The notes below the pieces were generated by a model that searched no databases, was not told the origin of the DNA, and saw nothing but the letters and a program-made list of their open reading frames with translations. Made by a program: the position numbers and the translations under genes. From Trichococcus collinsii (GTDB taxonomy: Bacteria > Bacillota > Bacilli > Lactobacillales > Aerococcaceae), in assembly GCF_900107505.1 (NCBI RefSeq), contig NZ_FNQH01000002.1, positions 310,001 to 374,000 on the forward strand: a DNA stretch of 64,000 nt. The letters are read 5' to 3'. Numbering within the stretch: the stretch's first letter is position 1; each line of letters begins with the position of its first letter. Of this stretch, positions 52,457 to 61,792 are shown piece after piece.

Positions 52457-53175
52457 TCCATCACCTCCGGAATATCTACGCCAATGTTGACAACCACTGA
52501 ATCATTGTCTTTGAGTTTTTGCTCGTATTTCCGTGCAAATGTTGCAAGCGGGAAGCAAAGCAAGAAGTAAAGCAAACCGGCTACTGCGTAAGCAGGACCG
52601 TAGTTCAGACTTGAGGAAGCATAAGAATCGGCTACATACATCAGGTCCGCTCCGGCAATGATCGCCAATACGGAAGTATTCTTGATCAAGTTGACGGCTT
52701 GATTGGTCAAAGGCGGCAAAATGATTTTGACCATCTGCGGCAAGATGATGTAACGCATAGTTTGGACATAGTTGAAGCCCTCTGAGTAAGCTGCCTCTTC
52801 TTGGCCTTTCGGAACAGCAAGGATACCTGCACGAACGACTTCAGCGATGTAGGCACCGTGATATATCCCTACACCGACCACCCCGATAGTAAACTCACTC
52901 AACACCAAGCCTGCCATAGCAAGCCCGTTATACATGAAGAAGATTTGGATGAGCAACGGGATATTCTGAAACATTTCTACGTATATTCTGGCAACAGCAC
53001 GAGGCAATCGGCCTTTCGCCGTGGACATGGTCCCCACGACAACCCCGATGACCAAAGCCAGCAACAACGCCAACACAGCGACTAGGAGCGTCCGGATAAA
53101 TCCGGCTCCAAAGTCGCTGCTGTTTTCAAGAAGGCTTTCCCAACGCCAGAGAGCGAATGGATTGGTACTTCTCAT
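52453..53175 (-). CDS. Amino-acid ABC transporter permease (first)
   Basis: A 240-residue HisMQ-type permease, with VEMFQNIPLLIQIFF and the EAA loop GQEEAAYSEGFNYVQTMRY. The ATG at 53175 overlaps the TAA of the binding-protein gene (TAATG), so the start lies 18 bases inside the longest open frame. Paired with the following permease it makes the membrane dimer of a glutamate/aspartate-type importer. Confidence 0.93.
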   Translation of the reverse strand: MRSTNPFALWRWESLLENSSDFGAGFIRTLLVAVLALLLALVIGVVVGTMSTAKGRLPRAVARIYVEMFQNIPLLIQIFFMYNGLAMAGLVLSEFTIGVVGVGIYHGAYIAEVVRAGILAVPKGQEEAAYSEGFNYVQTMRYIILPQMVKIILPPLTNQAVNLIKNTSVLAIIAGADLMYVADSYASSSLNYGPAYAVAGLLYFLLCFPLATFARKYEQKLKDNDSVVVNIGVDIPEVME

Positions 53176-54008
53176 TATTCGCCCAATCCCCACTCTGTAG
53201 TCAGTGCATCAAGAGTGCCGTCTTCTCCCCATGCAGTGATTAAGTCATTAACAGCCGTTGCCAACTCTGTGTTTGATTTTTTGGTTGCAACACCATAATC
53301 TTGTGTAGCGAAACGATCTTTAAGAATTTCAGTAGAGTCATCCAAGTAACCAGCTAAGATAGATCTGTCTACACTGAAAGCATCCACACGGCCAGAATCC
53401 AAAGCAGCTTTGATTTCTGGGTAAGTCGCGAATTCTGAATAGCTCAAAGTGATGCCGTATTGTTCAGCTTCAGCAGCAATCGCATCGGCCGTTGTCGAGC
53501 TTTGGGCAACCCCTACTGTAGCGCCGTCCATGTCAGCTAATCCTTTGTAACCTTTGTCTTTCTTAACCAAAAGGCCGACTGCATCCACGTAATAAGCATC
53601 AGAGAAGTTATACGTTTCTTTACGTTCTTCTGTTACAGTGAAAGTTGCGATGATCATATCCACTTCACCGTTATCCAATAATGGACCACGCGTTTTGGCG
53701 GTTACTGGTATCAGTTCGATTGCTTCCGCATCGCCTAAAATTTCTTCAGCCAGTTTCTTAGCGATGTCGATTTCAAAACCTTCAATTTCGTTTGTTTCAG
53801 TGTTTCTTAATCCAAAATTCGGTACATCTTCTTTAACGCCGACTTTCAATACGCCAGCTTCCTTGATTGACTCTACAGTCACTTGACCGGAAGCATCTGT
53901 TGCAGATCCAGCTGCAGAATCTGCTGTATCCGTAGCATCACTGCCGCATGCACCCAAGAACAATGCAGCTGATAAACATAATGAAACCCATAGATTTTTC
54001 TTTTTCAT
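53175..54008 (-). CDS. Amino-acid ABC transporter binding lipoprotein (Glu/Asp type)
   Basis: A 277-residue family 3 binding protein with lipobox LFLGACG at the N-terminus. KEDVPNFGLRNTETNEIEG, GFEIDIAKKLAEEIL and TVTEERKETYNFSDAYY match glutamate/aspartate binding proteins. AGGAGGA precedes the ATG. It follows the ATPase gene by 40 bases. A preference for acidic amino acids is inferred from this resemblance only. Confidence 0.93.
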   Translation of the reverse strand: MKKKNLWVSLCLSAALFLGACGSDATDTADSAAGSATDASGQVTVESIKEAGVLKVGVKEDVPNFGLRNTETNEIEGFEIDIAKKLAEEILGDAEAIELIPVTAKTRGPLLDNGEVDMIIATFTVTEERKETYNFSDAYYVDAVGLLVKKDKGYKGLADMDGATVGVAQSSTTADAIAAEAEQYGITLSYSEFATYPEIKAALDSGRVDAFSVDRSILAGYLDDSTEILKDRFATQDYGVATKKSNTELATAVNDLITAWGEDGTLDALTTEWGLGE

Positions 54009-54048
54009 ACCAAATTCCTCCTATAATGTTGTATTCCGAAAAGTTCGG

Positions 54049-54771
54049 TTATCTTAAAATTTTACCCAGGAATGCTTTCGTCCGCTCATGCGTCGGATTA
54101 TCGAAGAAGTGTTCCGGAGTGCCTTCCTCAACAATCATGCCATCAGCCATAAAGATGACCCGATCGGCAACCTGTCTCGCAAAGCCCATTTCATGCGTCA
54201 CGACAACCATGGTGATATTCATGCTGGAAAGTTTGATCATGACATCCAATACTTCCTGAACCGTTTCAGGATCCAATGCTGAAGTAGGTTCATCAAAAAG
54301 AATGATTTTCCGCTGTGAGCAAAGTGCTCTTGCGATCGCAACCCTTTGTTGTTGCCCGCCTGAAAGCGTTGAAGGATAAACATTCGCCTTTTCGCGCAAG
54401 CCAACGATATCCAAATATTCGTAAGCCATTTCTTCCGCTTCTTTTTTGGATTTGCCTTGTAGCTTCATAGGGCCGATTGTGAGGTTCCCTAACACTGTCA
54501 TATGTGGATACAGATTAAATTGTTGAAAAACCATTGCAGAGGAATGTCGCACGATATCCAACTTGTTTTTAGTTGTGACTTCTGTGCCGTCTATAAAAAC
54601 TTTTCCGTCTGTAGGTTCCTCAAGAAAATTCATACAACGGACCGTTGTGCTCTTACCTGAACCGGAAGGCCCGATAATAACCACTTTTTCCCCTTCGGCA
54701 ACTTCCAGGTTGATATCCTTCAACACATGGTTGGTTCCGAAATACTTATTTACGTGCTCTAACTTAATCAA
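54049..54771 (-). CDS. Amino-acid ABC transporter ATP-binding protein
   Basis: A 240-residue GlnQ-type ATPase. Walker A is [12 protein letters not shown], the signature is [15 protein letters not shown], Walker B is [13 protein letters not shown]. The start is taken as TTG at 54771, because TTGAGG precedes it by 5 bases and the protein then begins [12 protein letters not shown] as in relatives; upstream ATGs at 54801/54804 have no site. It is the first gene of the operon. Confidence 0.93.
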   Translation of the reverse strand: MIKLEHVNKYFGTNHVLKDINLEVAEGEKVVIIGPSGSGKSTTVRCMNFLEEPTDGKVFIDGTEVTTKNKLDIVRHSSAMVFQQFNLYPHMTVLGNLTIGPMKLQGKSKKEAEEMAYEYLDIVGLREKANVYPSTLSGGQQQRVAIARALCSQRKIILFDEPTSALDPETVQEVLDVMIKLSSMNITMVVVTHEMGFARQVADRVIFMADGMIVEEGTPEHFFDNPTHERTKAFLGKILR

Positions 54772-55240
54772 TTTTGCCTCAACCCCTTTTGTGCTCGTCA
54801 TCATACTACTATTTTTTCAAGAGCATGGATTGGGTCCTTGTCTAGAAAGGACCGCTTCTTATTATTATACCATAAAGCAAAATTATAATGAAAACACGAT
54901 TAAAAATCAATTAAATTGTTCCGCGAAAATGTTAGTTTTTCTAACATGGATTTCCTGTATATTTACTCAATCGTTAAAATCAGCCTATTTTATGCCTGTT
55001 TCAAGAGAAATCCTTCCACAGAAATTGTTTTCATAAATATAAATCCGCGTAAATGAACCTTATTGATAAAAAAAACACAATTAACAATATATTGTCTAAC
55101 GAACAATTTTCTATTAATTCTCATTTCATTTCACAGTTTTGGATCTAGTCAGCAGAAATGGCTACAATTCTGTATATCTTCTCGCCTTTTTTTGTTAAAA
55201 TGATTCCGTATGAAAATTCCATGATAAAGGGGTACTTACT
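54772..55240. other. Intergenic region between divergent transcription units
   Basis: No gene is seen. On the minus strand a TATAAT (54864-54869) with a poor -35 (TTCATT, 17 bases upstream) may drive the ABC operon. The rest is AT-rich. No promoter for the plus-strand HAD gene was clear. Confidence 0.4.
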
Positions 55241-56458
55241 TTGCCAGAAAAACATAATAAAATTCTTTCTTCCAAAAACTGGGCACCGCATACGCACCAA
55301 GCGCTGAATGCTGTCATCGCAGCATTCGGGAACCAAAACAGCTCATTCGACCCAGCTGACCCTCCTTATGTTGTATTTGATTTCGACAATACTTCCGCCA
55401 TCATGGATATCGAAGATACCTTGATGCTCTACATGTTGTTGCATTTGGATTATCGTTTGACACCCGATCAGGTCCACGCGATTTTGACAGATGGCCTCGA
55501 GAATGTCGGCGCAACAGAGGACACGCTCCTTGATAAGACTAACCCGCTTGCTACGATCGGCAACATCGCTGACGATATCAAAGTAGCTTACGCTTGGCTA
55601 TATGATCACTATGAGGGCTTTATGCAAGGCGGTACTCTTTCCCTTGAGGAAGCTAAAAAAGCTTCTTATTATGAAGAATTCGCTGCAAAAATCCGTCTGT
55701 TCTACACGGTCATCAATGGCGACTTCAAAAGAAAAGCCGGCTATCCTTGGATGACTTATCTTTTCGCACAACGCACCAGCGAAGAGTTGCGCCAACTAGC
55801 TTACCAATCCATCTCTTATTGGTTGCAGTACGGCAAATTTGAACGGGTGACCTTGACTAGCCCGGCTGAATTGCCTAGCAAAGCTGGTGTCATCGTGTCG
55901 CATTACGATACCGGCTTGGCGTTCCCAAACGAATTGAAGGAACTCTATCACGTCTTGAAAGCGAACGGCATCGTCGTCTACGTTATTTCGGCTTCACCTG
56001 TGGATGTCGTCCAGGTCGCCGCAACGCATCCGGACTTCGGTTACGGGTTGGACAACGAGCACGTCATCGGCATGTATTACAAGAAGGATGAAAACGGTCT
56101 GATCCAGCCTTGCATGCAGCCAGGCAAAAACATCACCAAAGGACCCGGCAAAACTGCCGTCATCACGGAGCAATTGATGCCAAAGCACAACGAAAAACAG
56201 CCGCTGATGCTCTTCGGGGACAGCACCGGCGACTACGATATGATGATGGAACTGCAGGACGCCAAACTCTGCGTCCTCTTCAACCGCTACATGAATGACG
56301 ACACCCAAAAATTGGCGCGCGAAGCCTTCCGCACAATCGAGGACGTGAACCCGCGCATCGTTCTGCAGGGTCGCGACGAAAACAAAGGCAGGCTGCGCCC
56401 TTCCGAAAAGACGATCCTTTTGGGAACCCAAGAAGAAGTACTCATCCACGAAGCGTAG
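55241..56458 (+). CDS. HAD-superfamily phosphatase (PSP-like) of unknown substrate
   Basis: A 405-residue phosphatase with the HAD motifs: VVFDFDNTSAIMD (motif I, nucleophile Asp), VYVISASPVDVV (motif II), and LMLFGDSTGDYDMMMEL (motif IV). A large cap domain (roughly residues 75-220) separates motifs I and II. This is longer than serine phosphatases and like the uncharacterised haloacid dehalogenase-like proteins of Firmicutes. The start is TTG at 55241 with AAAGGGG upstream. No signal peptide. Substrate not known. Confidence 0.87.
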   Translation: MPEKHNKILSSKNWAPHTHQALNAVIAAFGNQNSSFDPADPPYVVFDFDNTSAIMDIEDTLMLYMLLHLDYRLTPDQVHAILTDGLENVGATEDTLLDKTNPLATIGNIADDIKVAYAWLYDHYEGFMQGGTLSLEEAKKASYYEEFAAKIRLFYTVINGDFKRKAGYPWMTYLFAQRTSEELRQLAYQSISYWLQYGKFERVTLTSPAELPSKAGVIVSHYDTGLAFPNELKELYHVLKANGIVVYVISASPVDVVQVAATHPDFGYGLDNEHVIGMYYKKDENGLIQPCMQPGKNITKGPGKTAVITEQLMPKHNEKQPLMLFGDSTGDYDMMMELQDAKLCVLFNRYMNDDTQKLAREAFRTIEDVNPRIVLQGRDENKGRLRPSEKTILLGTQEEVLIHEA

Positions 56459-56465
56459 GAAAAGC

Positions 56466-56610
56466 AGAACGGGTTTGTTCAGCTCTGAATGAGCATCGCT
56501 GAGCGCAATTGCTGTTCGACTAACCTGCGTCAGTAGGTTAGTCAAACAGTATGTCTTGGCTCGTAGAGGCAAGAGGTTCCTTCATCCGTTTTCCGAAGGG
56601 CTAACCCGTG
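56466..56610. other. Structured intergenic element
   Basis: An outer stem ACGGGTT (near 56468) / AACCCGT (near 56605) encloses a hairpin CTGTTCGACTAACCT / AGGTTAGTCAAACAG (56511-56549) and smaller stems. No T-run follows, so it is not an ordinary terminator. It may be a structured RNA or a repeat element; no homologue is seen elsewhere in the window. Confidence 0.4.
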
Positions 56611-56661
56611 AAGCTAGCAAACGTTTTTGGATACAGAAAACACTTTACATATGTTAACCAA

Positions 56662-56706
56662 AAGAAGCCTCCGCTCAATGTAATTTGTGCGGAGGCTTCT
56701 TTTTTA
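56662..56706. terminator. Bidirectional terminator
   Basis: AGAAGCCTCCGC and GCGGAGGCTTCT pair, with T-runs on both strands. It probably ends both the HAD gene transcript and the zinc-ribbon protein gene. Confidence 0.88.
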
Positions 56707-56707
56707 T

Positions 56708-57118
56708 TTATAAAATGATGCGCGATTCGAATTTTTGGTGACAAGTAGGACATTTCACTGTCTTCTTACCGCGTTTGACGGGCAAACGCAAAGTCGTCCT
56801 GCAGTTGGGGCACTTACGGAAACGGGCCACTTTGATTTCCTTGAACCTTCTGAAAAACAACTTCAGCTTTTTCTGGTTTGGCTGCCACCACTTCAGGAAT
56901 TTGCGATTTTCCTCAGCGCGTTTATAGATTTTTTTCGAGTAGACGCGGAACAGCGCCCAGAAAATCAAAAGTTGCGCCACGAAGACCACCACACCAAAGT
57001 CTGTCAGCGAACCCAAAAAGTACAGAACCATTCCCGAAATGATCAACGCATTGTAAAGCTGATCCGCGCCGTATCTTCCGCGCATAAAATTCATTATTTT
57101 TCTTTTCAATTTTTCCAA
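56708..57118 (-). CDS. Zinc-ribbon membrane-associated protein
   Basis: A 136-residue protein. Two hydrophobic segments (about 24-58) follow a basic N-terminus. The C-terminal 40 residues form a zinc ribbon, with CPNC and CPTC knuckles about 20 residues apart. The middle is strongly basic, rich in K and R, so nucleic acid or membrane surface binding is possible. The start is TTG at 57118 with AAGGGGA upstream. I do not recognise a characterised family. Confidence 0.75.
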   Translation of the reverse strand: MEKLKRKIMNFMRGRYGADQLYNALIISGMVLYFLGSLTDFGVVVFVAQLLIFWALFRVYSKKIYKRAEENRKFLKWWQPNQKKLKLFFRRFKEIKVARFRKCPNCRTTLRLPVKRGKKTVKCPTCHQKFESRIIL

Positions 57119-57320
57119 TTGGCTATCCCCTTATCGCTCCGCTGGAAAGTTCCTGATGTTAACACACAAGTTACAGAACTTCCATGCACTGTTCCTTCAT
57201 TATAGCACAGAGAACAATAGGGAAATGTTAAGAATAATTGAAAATAGTGATTATCTATAGAATCTTTAATGTGCGACAGTCAGGCAGTCAGAATCAGCAG
57301 AAGTGCTTCGGGGTCGTCAG

Positions 57321-57346
57321 CTCCGGTGAGGCTTGCTTCACCGGAG
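57321..57346. repeat. CTCCGG palindrome, single unit D
   Basis: CTCCGGTGA-ggcttgct-TCACCGGAG is a perfect 9-bp-arm palindrome, the best preserved copy of the repeat family. It lies between the zinc-ribbon protein gene and the GPH transporter gene. The rest of 57119-57410 holds no gene. Confidence 0.75.
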
Positions 57347-57409
57347 CTCGGATACAATATCAACCGTGCTATTCCCGCCGTACGCGGACATTCAGAAAAA
57401 CAGTACACA

Positions 57410-57453
57410 AAAAGAGGCTCCATCCTGATCAACAGGATAGCGCCTCTTTTACG
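57410..57453 (-). terminator. Terminator of the GPH transporter gene
   Basis: On the minus strand AAAAGAGGCGCTATCCTG pairs with CAGGATGGAGCCTCTTTTT with a small mismatch, ending in Ts. Confidence 0.85.
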
Positions 57454-57468
57454 AGTTAATTTAATTTT

Positions 57469-58920
57469 TTATTTTGCTGCTTGTTTACGGCGTTCTGATA
57501 AGATTGCCACGTTTTCTGCAACTTTTTCTTTAGTCAACGGATAGATGAACCATAGACATAACGCAACGCCTGTGTACCCGATAGCTGGTACGAGCGTAGC
57601 CACATCGTAAATGCTGTCAAGAACGGCTGCTTCTTGTGTTGCTGCTGCTGATGCGTAACCGATAGCAGCCAGAGCGAAACCGCCCAATCCGCCAGCCAAA
57701 GCTTGACCAAGTTTTCTAGAGAAGGAGTAGACTGCGTATACTGTACCACTGTCTGCAGTTCCGGTTTTGACTTCTTGGTAGTCAATGATGTCCGTGATGA
57801 AAGCCCAAATGACTACGTTGAAGTAGTTCATTCCCAGACTTGCAAGAAACGCCATCGGAAGGAAGACCATTACATTGTCTGTATGGATGAAGTACAGGAT
57901 TGCGTATACAATTGCAGAGAAGAACAACGCTACTGTCGCTGATTCTTTTTTACCAAAACGGGAAGCTATTTTTTGTGCGAAAGGTGCAAGCATCAATGTT
58001 CCGACAGTTCCGAGGATACCGGCTACAGCCAATGTTTTGGAGCTCTTGAAATAATCAGCATACAGATAGGCGTTCATTGTGTTCACCAACAGCATGGACA
58101 ACAACAGGAAGATTGCAGCTGCGATGATCCCACCCAGTGCGCGGTTTGTTGATAAGCCTTTGACTAGAACGGACATCTCTTTACCAAAAGATTGTTTTTC
58201 AGTTTCCGGTTTTTGCGGAATCTGTACACGTTCGATTGTGAAGTGGTAGCAGAATTGATACAGTGCGAAAGCAAGAACAGCAAAAACACCGGCAAGGAGC
58301 GTGAAGCGCTCAGGAATTACGATCTGTGCACCGTTTGCATCAGTCGTGTAGACGAACAATGGAACAAAGAATGAGATGAAGATGCTGGCAAGACTGGCTC
58401 CCATGCTGCGGAATACAGATAGGGAAGCGCGATCTTCAGGTTTCTCGCTGATGACGGATGCCATCGATCCATAAGGGATGTTGATCGCTGTGTAGCAGAT
58501 GCTGCCCCAGAACAGGTATGTCACGAAGATATAGATGATTTTTGCAGTCATGGACCAGTTTTGAACGACTGACAAGAACATCAGGAAGCCGGCGATAACA
58601 GCGAATGGCGCTACGCGTTTGATCCAAACTCGGAAGCGGCCGTCTTTTGAAGGTTTCAGCGTATCAACCAGACGTCCCATCCCCATATCCGTAAATGCAT
58701 CGACAATTCTAGCTGACAAGAACAACGTACCTACAACTGCTCCGCTGATCCCCAACACTTTGGTATAGAACAACATCAAGAAAGAACTTGAGAAGATGAA
58801 GAACAGGTCATTTGCGATGTCCCCCGCCATATAGGCTAATTTATCGATCAGACCGAATTCCCTTACATTCTTCTTGTCATCGGTTACATTTTGTACTTTA
58901 TTTGCGCTTGCGTGTTGCAT
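57469..58920 (-). CDS. GPH-family sugar:cation symporter
   Basis: A 483-residue, 12-helix symporter of the glycoside-pentoside-hexuronide family. The family pattern AYMAGDIANDLFFIF, DAFTDMGMGRLVDTLKPSKDGRFRVWIK and IIDYQEVKTGTADSGTVYAVYSF is clear. These carriers take up oligosaccharides or sugar acids with Na+ or H+. There is no EIIA-like tail. ATG at 58920 follows AAAGGGGT. Upstream, two palindromic CcpA/LacI-like sites suggest carbon catabolite control. No sugar hydrolase is next to it, so substrate is open; the nearby sucrose genes are decayed. Confidence 0.9.
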   Translation of the reverse strand: MQHASANKVQNVTDDKKNVREFGLIDKLAYMAGDIANDLFFIFSSSFLMLFYTKVLGISGAVVGTLFLSARIVDAFTDMGMGRLVDTLKPSKDGRFRVWIKRVAPFAVIAGFLMFLSVVQNWSMTAKIIYIFVTYLFWGSICYTAINIPYGSMASVISEKPEDRASLSVFRSMGASLASIFISFFVPLFVYTTDANGAQIVIPERFTLLAGVFAVLAFALYQFCYHFTIERVQIPQKPETEKQSFGKEMSVLVKGLSTNRALGGIIAAAIFLLLSMLLVNTMNAYLYADYFKSSKTLAVAGILGTVGTLMLAPFAQKIASRFGKKESATVALFFSAIVYAILYFIHTDNVMVFLPMAFLASLGMNYFNVVIWAFITDIIDYQEVKTGTADSGTVYAVYSFSRKLGQALAGGLGGFALAAIGYASAAATQEAAVLDSIYDVATLVPAIGYTGVALCLWFIYPLTKEKVAENVAILSERRKQAAK

Positions 58921-59020
58921 TTCATGACCCCTTTTCTTATATTGATAAATCGACGCCGACCCAGTTGATAAAACGGACAAAAAACAATATCACTATGCGA
59001 TACTCAGTTGCGATTAAAAA

Positions 59021-59038
59021 ACGATAAACGTTTTCAAA
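59021..59038 (-). promoter_or_regulatory. cre-like operator site 1
   Basis: Minus-strand TTGAAAACGTTTATCG is a palindrome centred on CG, near the CcpA consensus TGWAANCGNTNWCA. It lies about 100 bases upstream of the GPH transporter start. Confidence 0.6.
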
Positions 59039-59112
59039 TGAAACGACGTAACATTTACACACAAAATATACCACGCATTTTTTGCGCATACAACGGATTT
59101 ATTATTAACAAT

Positions 59113-59131
59113 TTGTGAACGTTTTTCACGA
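59113..59131 (-). promoter_or_regulatory. cre-like operator site 2
   Basis: TGTGAACGTTTTTCACGA (plus-strand reading) is a second CG-centred palindrome with one mismatch to the cre consensus, in the same leader. It could be a site for CcpA or a LacI-family repressor. Confidence 0.5.
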
Positions 59132-59220
59132 TATCTGTCCTGTTCTTGATCCAGCAATTATGTAAACGATACCAAAAAGACCAGCTATCCATATGTTACT
59201 GTGGATAGTTGGTCTGAAAA

Positions 59221-59702
59221 TTAATGCTGTATTTTGACCTTCGTCACAATTGTTTCATTCCCCATCACCAGCACGTTCGTCAAAACAAAGACCAGGATGA
59301 AGGTAACGATGCCGATCACAACATACATCGTCAATTGGTACGGATCGTAAATATACACCAGCGGCGACAACAACACCGCCAATCCGTAACTGTTCGCCTG
59401 GATCCCTAGTAGCGAAAGGGCCATGCCTCCCAGAGCGGAACTCGCCAACATCACGCCGATCGCTTTCATACCGGTGCCTATCAAGACCCCGAACCGGCAC
59501 TGTTTGTCCGCAAAGCAATCGCCAGACACACGGCAGCGTTCGCAAAGCTGTACATTGCGCAAACTGTGATCAGCGGGTTTAATAAGGTGGAAGCGATCAG
59601 CGACGTTTCAATCATGATGAACATGTGGTGCATCCCGGTCATGACCGCTATCGGATTCCGGAATCCGATGATCAGGACGCCGATTCCGGAATCCCTGTCT
59701 TT
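59221..59702 (-). pseudogene. Frameshifted PTS EIIC C-terminal remnant
   Basis: Two minus-strand frames together give a PTS EIIC C-terminus. The first reads NPIAVMTGMHHMFIMIETSL and on to NAAVCLAIALRT. After a frameshift near 59500 the second reads GVLIGTGMKAIGVMLASSAL and on to DPYQLTMYVVIGIVTFILVF. There is no start or RBS for either part and the N-terminal half is absent. It is more GC-rich than the hydrolase remnant next to it, so the two pieces may have different histories. Confidence 0.78.
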
Positions 59703-59730
59703 CTTGCTTATACGTTCAAAATAGTGAGAA

Positions 59731-60380
59731 CTAAATAGATTTTCGCATTTTGATTGCATCCAAATAATACAATTCACCTTCTGTACCAATTAAGTCTACG
59801 TTTTTAAAATCTTCGGAAAAAAATCTTCCTGTAAAGACAGTCCAACTATGGTCACAAAAAATTTCAATCGCTGAGTGGTCAACATAAATTCTCACATCAC
59901 TATCTCTTCTGACACGTTTAGCATAACGTTGGTGACCATACTTATCCTTAAAAGGAAACGTTGTTTTCCCCCTATCCAAACAATATTCTTCTTCATTTGC
60001 ACTAAAAAGGAGATATTGCCCTTGAGCATTTCCAATCTTCAGTTCAAAGTGCTCAGAGGATTTTAGGTTAATTTCAAAAGCATATGATTCTAATGGTGTT
60101 TTTTCTTCCAAATGAACTTTTTTCTGTCTTAATTTTTCTAACTCTGGAATCGGTCTTTGAATAAGACATTCCCCATCCAGAACAATTTCTCTAGGAATTA
60201 TCAACATATGCGCCCACTGATTTTTATCAGATGGATACACACATTTCGATAATCGTACTTGCTCTCATTTTTCATTCCTTGGAGAGAAAAGATTCATAAC
60301 CCGTTCCCTTCCAACTCGACATAGTTCGGACATTCATACATGTACGCTTCTGGTGATTCGGCAATTTTCAATAACCCTTT
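59731..60380 (-). pseudogene. Decayed sucrose-6-phosphate hydrolase (GH32)
   Basis: On the minus strand, from about 60380, a frame reads AESPEAYMYECPNYVELEGN, then hits a TGA where relatives continue with LIFSPQG, and resumes IFSLQGMKNESKYDYRNV. A deletion follows, and the C-terminal part (60240-59731) reads SDKNQWAHMLIIPREIVLDG, then QRPIPELEKLRQ, and the HSAIEIF strand. These are GH32 landmarks, but the N-terminal catalytic block (WMNDPNG) is missing. The region is AT-rich, unlike the flanking DNA. It is a dead scrB/sacA gene. Confidence 0.85.
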
Positions 60381-60512
60381 ATATTTGATAGCCTGTCACA
60401 TCAATAGAAAAGGCACCAAATAAATTGAATTTGAGTGGCTCACTTCCCCCAAATACGACTTCCCATTTATTGGGAGTATTGGAGATACTAACATTAAACC
60501 TAAAACAATTCC
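60380..60512 (-). pseudogene. PTS sucrose EIIC internal fragment
   Basis: Minus-strand translation in two frames gives VLGLMLVSPILP and NKWEVVFGGSEPL, then FNLFGAFSIDVTGYQI before a stop. It resembles the middle of sucrose/glucose-class EIIC (the FG...VGYQG region). A one-base frameshift splits it. It is directly upstream of the hydrolase remnant, as scrA often is of scrB. Confidence 0.6.
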
Positions 60513-60520
60513 TAAAAATA

Positions 60521-60552
60521 AAAAACTCTATCCCTTTTGATGTGGATAGAGC
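60521..60552 (-). terminator. Terminator of the PadR-controlled membrane gene
   Basis: On the minus strand GCTCTATCCACATCAAAAGG pairs with GGATAGAGTTTTTT around its own loop, ending in a T-run. Confidence 0.85.
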
Positions 60553-60570
60553 ATGTAATACGCCAGTTTT

Positions 60571-61416
60571 TTAAAAATTGGACTTATTTTTTATGATCCT
60601 TCTGTTCCAAATCAGGTAGAGGACGAATGCAGCCAAGACAATGACAATCGGCAAAACCATAAATAGCGGTGTGCTTTCTTGCTGATGGGCTACAGCATAC
60701 CGCTGGATACCGCCGTTCAGCGCAAAAGTAAAGAGAACGAAAAGCGCCGGATAAAACTCAGTCATTTTATGGAACAAAATCAATCCTCCGGCAAAAACAC
60801 AGATCAACAGGGTGATTGCCAGATCAAATGGATAGGATATGACGATCGGCCACAAATCCGGAATAAGAAAACTCCCTGATACGCTTCCCGTCACAAAGAT
60901 GATGAACACGGTAATCATCAGAATAATCTGGGAATTTTTTTTGCTGATCCAAGCGTTGCCAGCATAGACGCTTTTTTGCGCTATCAGAAAAATCAGGGTC
61001 AACGCGATACCCGCCAGCAAGACATCGAACAGATAGCTCAGCGGATTGATCATTACCGTTCCTGTTCTTCCAAAGTCGCTGATCAACTTGATCCCCCAAA
61101 GGATGCCGAAAGCTATAAGGACCAGTTGGCCTCTTTCTTTCCAAGTACTTTTTGGCATATTGCTGATGAGTTCATCCGCCATTTGTTTCGGCTCGTTCCC
61201 GAAAAATTCGACGGCAGTGATTCTATCCGCTTGTGCAGCCAATAAATCATTAGCCAGTACATAAATCTGTTCATTGATTTCACCTTCGTCATACAGCAGA
61301 CTTGAAAATATCATGTAAGAGCGCAGATCATCAAAATACTGCCGATTCTCCGGCAACAATTGCCCCTCCAGCTGATTCATCTTTTCGCGGTAATATTTTG
61401 CCCTATTCTCTTTCAT
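60571..61416 (-). CDS. Membrane protein paired with PadR regulator
   Basis: A 281-residue protein. A soluble helical N-terminus (residues 1-95) is followed by six hydrophobic segments. The first part (YYREKMNQLEGQLLPENRQY and on) resembles the DUF1129 type that often follows a PadR gene. Its ATG at 61416 lies inside the end of the PadR gene, with GGAGGGG before it. Function unknown; membrane stress sensing or transport is possible. It is expressed with its repressor. Confidence 0.82.
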   Translation of the reverse strand: MKENRAKYYREKMNQLEGQLLPENRQYFDDLRSYMIFSSLLYDEGEINEQIYVLANDLLAAQADRITAVEFFGNEPKQMADELISNMPKSTWKERGQLVLIAFGILWGIKLISDFGRTGTVMINPLSYLFDVLLAGIALTLIFLIAQKSVYAGNAWISKKNSQIILMITVFIIFVTGSVSGSFLIPDLWPIVISYPFDLAITLLICVFAGGLILFHKMTEFYPALFVLFTFALNGGIQRYAVAHQQESTPLFMVLPIVIVLAAFVLYLIWNRRIIKNKSNF

Positions 61417-61741
61417 TTTCAACAATCCCCTCCATCAGGATACTCACTTTTTTTACTAGATTTTGCCATTGTGACTGAAAACTGTCCAAGTACTCTTTGC
61501 CATCCGCTGTGATGGTAAAGTATTTTCGATCCGGCCCCTCTGTAGATTTTTTCATAGTGCCTTTGATCAGTTTTTGTTTTTCAAGCTTTTGCAAAAGCGG
61601 ATAGACCGTTCCCCCGACAATCGTCGTGAAGCCGGCATCCTTCAATCTTTGCACCAGTTCATACCCGTATATTTCCCGTTCGGAAATGATTGCCAGCACG
61701 CATCCATCTAATACGCCTTTCAACAGTTGCGTTTCCTTCAT
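61403..61741 (-). CDS. PadR-family transcriptional regulator
   Basis: A 112-residue repressor with the PadR winged helix (LLKGVLDGCVLAIISEREIY, then GYELVQRL, GTVYPLLQKLEKQKLI and DRKYFTITADGKEYL). ATG at 61741 follows AAAGAGGAGG. It is the first gene of a two-gene operon with a membrane protein; the promoter has two matching palindromes, so autorepression is likely. Confidence 0.93.
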   Translation of the reverse strand: MKETQLLKGVLDGCVLAIISEREIYGYELVQRLKDAGFTTIVGGTVYPLLQKLEKQKLIKGTMKKSTEGPDRKYFTITADGKEYLDSFQSQWQNLVKKVSILMEGIVENERE

Positions 61742-61758
61742 CCCACGGCCTCCTCTTT

Positions 61759-61779
61759 CTAGTTTGTATAACATACTAG
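61759..61779. promoter_or_regulatory. PadR operator palindrome O1
   Basis: Half-sites CTAGTTTGT and ACATACTAG are separated by three bases (ATA). It lies downstream of the promoter -10, just ahead of the padR start codon, where bound repressor would block transcription. Confidence 0.7.
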
Positions 61780-61792
61780 ATGCCTTGTTTTT

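Noticed and set aside
55994-56572. 192-codon minus-strand open frame
   Set aside because: Mostly antisense to the HAD phosphatase gene, with its beginning in the structured intergenic element; no ribosome-binding site.
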